Shown here piece by piece: positions 61,898 to 64,000 of a stretch of DNA of 64,000 bases. The notes under the pieces are model-generated. The model did no database searches. It worked only from the letters and a program-made list of their open reading frames with translations, and was not told where the DNA came from. Source of the stretch: Marinospirillum sp031581385 (GTDB taxonomy: Bacteria > Pseudomonadota > Gammaproteobacteria > Pseudomonadales > Halomonadaceae); assembly GCF_044810985.1 (NCBI RefSeq), contig NZ_CP085242.1, forward strand, positions 248,001 to 312,000, read 5' to 3'. Positions within the stretch are counted from its first letter, which is position 1, and each line of letters begins with the position of its first letter. The position numbers were made by a program, and so were the translations under genes.

Positions 61898-64000
61898 ATG
61901 CCTAGCCTTAGTGCTGTAACCAAGTCAGTCAACCAACTTTTTCGTAATCTTCCGGCCAGCTGGTTTTTTGCCTCCGGTCTGCTTCTGGGTATTCAGCTGG
62001 CTTTGTCCCTTTCTGTCTGGCCTGCGCCGGAGATTCTGGTTCTGCTTTTCTTGCTGGCCATGGGTGCAATCCTCAGAGGTTACTGGGGCCGGGCCGGTCT
62101 GTTGCTGGGCTATTTCTGGTTGCTGGTGTTTTTGGCCTGGCGTATGGAACTGGCACCTTCCTGGCTGGATACCCAGGGTGAGGTCACACTGGTGGCTGAC
62201 ATTCTGGAATCCAGGCCTTCCAGCAAAGGCCTGGATTCGCTGGTTTTGCAAGTCAAACAGTGCACTCGGGCCAAGGGCGAACCCTGTACTCTGGCAGCCA
62301 GGGCCCCGGCCCGAATACGCCTGAACTGGTACTCACCTGAAGCCCTGCCGCAAGCCGGAGAAACCTGGCAGCTTGAAGCCAGAATTCGGCCGCTGCATTC
62401 GCTGAAAAACTTTGATGCTCCCAGTTTTACCGCCAGTCAGCTGGCTCAGAATCTGGTTTCGCGTGGTTACATCGGACGCTCGGCTGAAACCCGGAAATTA
62501 GCAGCCGCCCGGGGGCTGGATCAACTGCGCAGTAACTGGTTGCAACGCCTCAATCAGGCCGATATGAGCGAAACAGGCAGACGCTTTTTTATGGCACTGG
62601 CTTTGGGAGAGCGTCAGGCCTTGCTGCCAGAAGACTGGGAGATATTGGAACGCACCGGCACCATCCACCTCTGGGTTATTTCCGGCCTGCACCTGGGTAT
62701 GCTGGCCGGTCTGGTGCTGTGGCTGGCCCGGCCTCTGCGACTGCCCTGGATTCCAGCCTTGCTTATGTCACTGGCTGTGGCCTGGAGCTATGCGCAGCTA
62801 TCCGGTTGGGGCGTGGCGGCACAAAGAGCAGCGATCATGCTGGGGCTGACGGCTTTGCTGCTCAGTGGCTGGCGACGATTAAGCCCCTGGACGATCTTCA
62901 GTCTGGCGCTTTCCCTGGTGCTTTTGCTCAACCCTCTGCTGGTTCTCGGGCGTGGCCTGTGGCTGTCTTTTGGTGCTGTGGCCCTGCTGTTGTTGGCTCT
63001 GCGCGGACTCAAACCGGTAGGGGCTTGGCACAACCTCTTGCGGGTTCAGTGGGTGATAGCTCTGGGCCTGACACCGCTTCTGCTTTGGCAGGATGCCCAC
63101 TTCAGCCTTTGGGCACCCCTGGTCAACCTGATGGCAGTGCCCCTGGTTGGCCTCCTGTTACTGCCGCTGGGTTTTTTCAGCCTGGTGGTGCTGGCTCTCA
63201 CCGGAGGCACCTGGCCTGCAGAAATCACGGCCTGGATGCTGGGCAAAGCCGTTGAGCTTTTATCTCTGGTAGCGGCCTGGCCAAGCTGGGAGATTCAGCA
63301 TCCAGCCTGGTTATGGCTGGGTCTGCTCGGCTTGATGCCACCTGGCTTTCCGGGTCGACTTTTGGCCCCTCTGGGGTTGATTCTGGCTTTTTTACCCCAG
63401 CCAGCGCCAGAGCCGTACCCTCTGGATAAGGACTGGCAGGTCAAGGTGCTGGATGTCGGGCAGGGCACCGCCATCCTGGTGGAAAGCCAGGGCCAAAAAC
63501 TGCTTTATGATACCGGAAGCGGCTATCCATCCGGCTGGGCACCAGCTATTGCGGCTCTTCAGCCACAAATGAGCGGGTCGAATTTCCAGCACCTGGTCAT
63601 CAGCCATGAAGATAATGACCACTCAGGAGGCCTGCCCAAACTCTTGGACCAATGGTCGGCTGAAGAAGTCTGGATGCCCCGGCCTTACGACAACCTTTGC
63701 CATGCCGGACAAAGCTGGCAACTGGGAACCCTGGATATCCTTGCCCTCTGGCCACCCAAGCCTGTGGAGGGGCGGGTTAACAATGAGGACTCTTGCGTTC
63801 TGTTGATCCGTGGTGAGGAACACAGCCTGCTACTCACCGGCGATGCCACCACCGCTGAAGAAGCCTTCTTCAGCCAGGCCTTACCTTCGCTTCTGAAACA
63901 TCAACCGCTTACCCTGCTGATCAGTGGCCACCACGGCAGCCAGACCTCCACAGGAACTCCTCTGCTGGAAGCCACACAACCCCGGCTGGCCATTCATACC
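61898..64000 (+). CDS. comEC: ComEC/Rec2-family DNA uptake channel protein (partial, runs off right edge)
   Basis: The first 701 codons are present without a stop. From MPSLSAVTKS the chain has N-terminal helices, a DUF4131 domain (EVTLVADILESRPSS), the competence domain (TGTIHLWVISGLHLGML), many helices, and a metallo-beta-lactamase-like domain (VKVLDVGQGTAILVE, ISHEDNDHSGG, LISGHHGSQTS). ComEC forms the inner-membrane channel for single-stranded DNA in natural transformation. Metal-site residues HxDxDH are present as HEDNDH. The last 50-100 residues of the family are likely missing to the right. It is divergent from the DUF2062 gene. Confidence 0.95.
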   Translation, partial: MPSLSAVTKSVNQLFRNLPASWFFASGLLLGIQLALSLSVWPAPEILVLLFLLAMGAILRGYWGRAGLLLGYFWLLVFLAWRMELAPSWLDTQGEVTLVADILESRPSSKGLDSLVLQVKQCTRAKGEPCTLAARAPARIRLNWYSPEALPQAGETWQLEARIRPLHSLKNFDAPSFTASQLAQNLVSRGYIGRSAETRKLAAARGLDQLRSNWLQRLNQADMSETGRRFFMALALGERQALLPEDWEILERTGTIHLWVISGLHLGMLAGLVLWLARPLRLPWIPALLMSLAVAWSYAQLSGWGVAAQRAAIMLGLTALLLSGWRRLSPWTIFSLALSLVLLLNPLLVLGRGLWLSFGAVALLLLALRGLKPVGAWHNLLRVQWVIALGLTPLLLWQDAHFSLWAPLVNLMAVPLVGLLLLPLGFFSLVVLALTGGTWPAEITAWMLGKAVELLSLVAAWPSWEIQHPAWLWLGLLGLMPPGFPGRLLAPLGLILAFLPQPAPEPYPLDKDWQVKVLDVGQGTAILVESQGQKLLYDTGSGYPSGWAPAIAALQPQMSGSNFQHLVISHEDNDHSGGLPKLLDQWSAEEVWMPRPYDNLCHAGQSWQLGTLDILALWPPKPVEGRVNNEDSCVLLIRGEEHSLLLTGDATTAEEAFFSQALPSLLKHQPLTLLISGHHGSQTSTGTPLLEATQPRLAIHT

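Noticed and set aside
62719..63255. Plus-strand frame of 178 codons inside comEC
   Set aside because: The comEC frame through this stretch carries the conserved competence-domain residues, so this is an out-of-frame shadow.
1..64000. CRISPR array, prophage or rRNA operon
   Set aside because: No regularly spaced direct repeats, phage structural genes or rRNA sequences were seen; the only tandem repeats are the IS21 terminal units.

Overview
The window is a chromosomal segment of a free-living, motile gammaproteobacterium, probably a marine or salt-adapted member of the Oceanospirillales/Pseudomonadales. Protein families and gene order are the basis. It carries a complete Na+-translocating NADH:quinone reductase (nqrABCDEF plus nqrM). 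The order nagZ, S-methylthioinosine phosphorylase, csiV, mfd, long-form gap, nqr, sth, lol, DUF2062, comEC recalls Pseudomonas from memory; no alignment was run. A form II RuBisCO, phosphoribulokinase and phosphoglycolate phosphatase sit inside that otherwise conserved order, so the host may fix CO2 by the Calvin cycle.

Layout. 1-5.9 kb is accessory DNA: the end of an IS21-family element (istB cut by the window edge, istA, and a terminal array of four 23-bp repeats), an attC-like hairpin, a DUF3024 gene, a YefM-YoeB toxin-antitoxin pair with its TGTACA operator, the rRNA methyltransferase gene rlmF, and a HipB/HipA-type pair with two matching operators. 5.9-12 kb is one tightly overlapping minus-strand operon: a 7TM histidine kinase, an ABC ATPase, a double-FtsX permease and an AttH-like lipoprotein. 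12-19 kb is a sensory cluster: an NMT1/SBP3/GGDEF receptor cyclase, a Cache chemoreceptor, a CbiM-like membrane protein and the redox pair RegA/RegB. 19-27 kb holds prfC, an XRE regulator, an asparaginase/aminotransferase pair, a CheY-CheC-diguanylate cyclase operon and folD.

27.2-36.4 kb starts with three tRNAs (Pro, Arg, His) behind a strong promoter, then the protein quality-control block tig, clpP, clpX, lon, hupB, ppiD. 36.4-42.1 kb has an MFS transporter, nagZ, an MscS-type channel, a purine salvage pair (hpt-like and methylthioinosine phosphorylase) and csiV. 42.2-50.5 kb has mfd, REP-like palindromes, gap and the cbbM-prk-cbbZ cassette. 50.7-58.5 kb has the nqr operon and the soluble transhydrogenase sth. 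58.4-64 kb has a Tus-like replication terminus protein, a LolC/E-family permease with LolD, DUF2062, and comEC, which runs off the right edge.

How it fits together. NADH oxidation and sodium pumping (Nqr), NADH/NADPH exchange (Sth), triose phosphate metabolism (Gap) and CO2 fixation (CbbM, Prk, CbbZ) lie together within about 12.5 kb. RegB/RegA, a redox system known to control cbb genes in purple bacteria, is about 28 kb away on the same segment, and no CbbR is present here. Two diguanylate cyclases, one chemoreceptor and a CheC/CheY pair suggest heavy investment in motility and surface signalling. Nothing in the window resembles a CRISPR array, a prophage or an rRNA operon.
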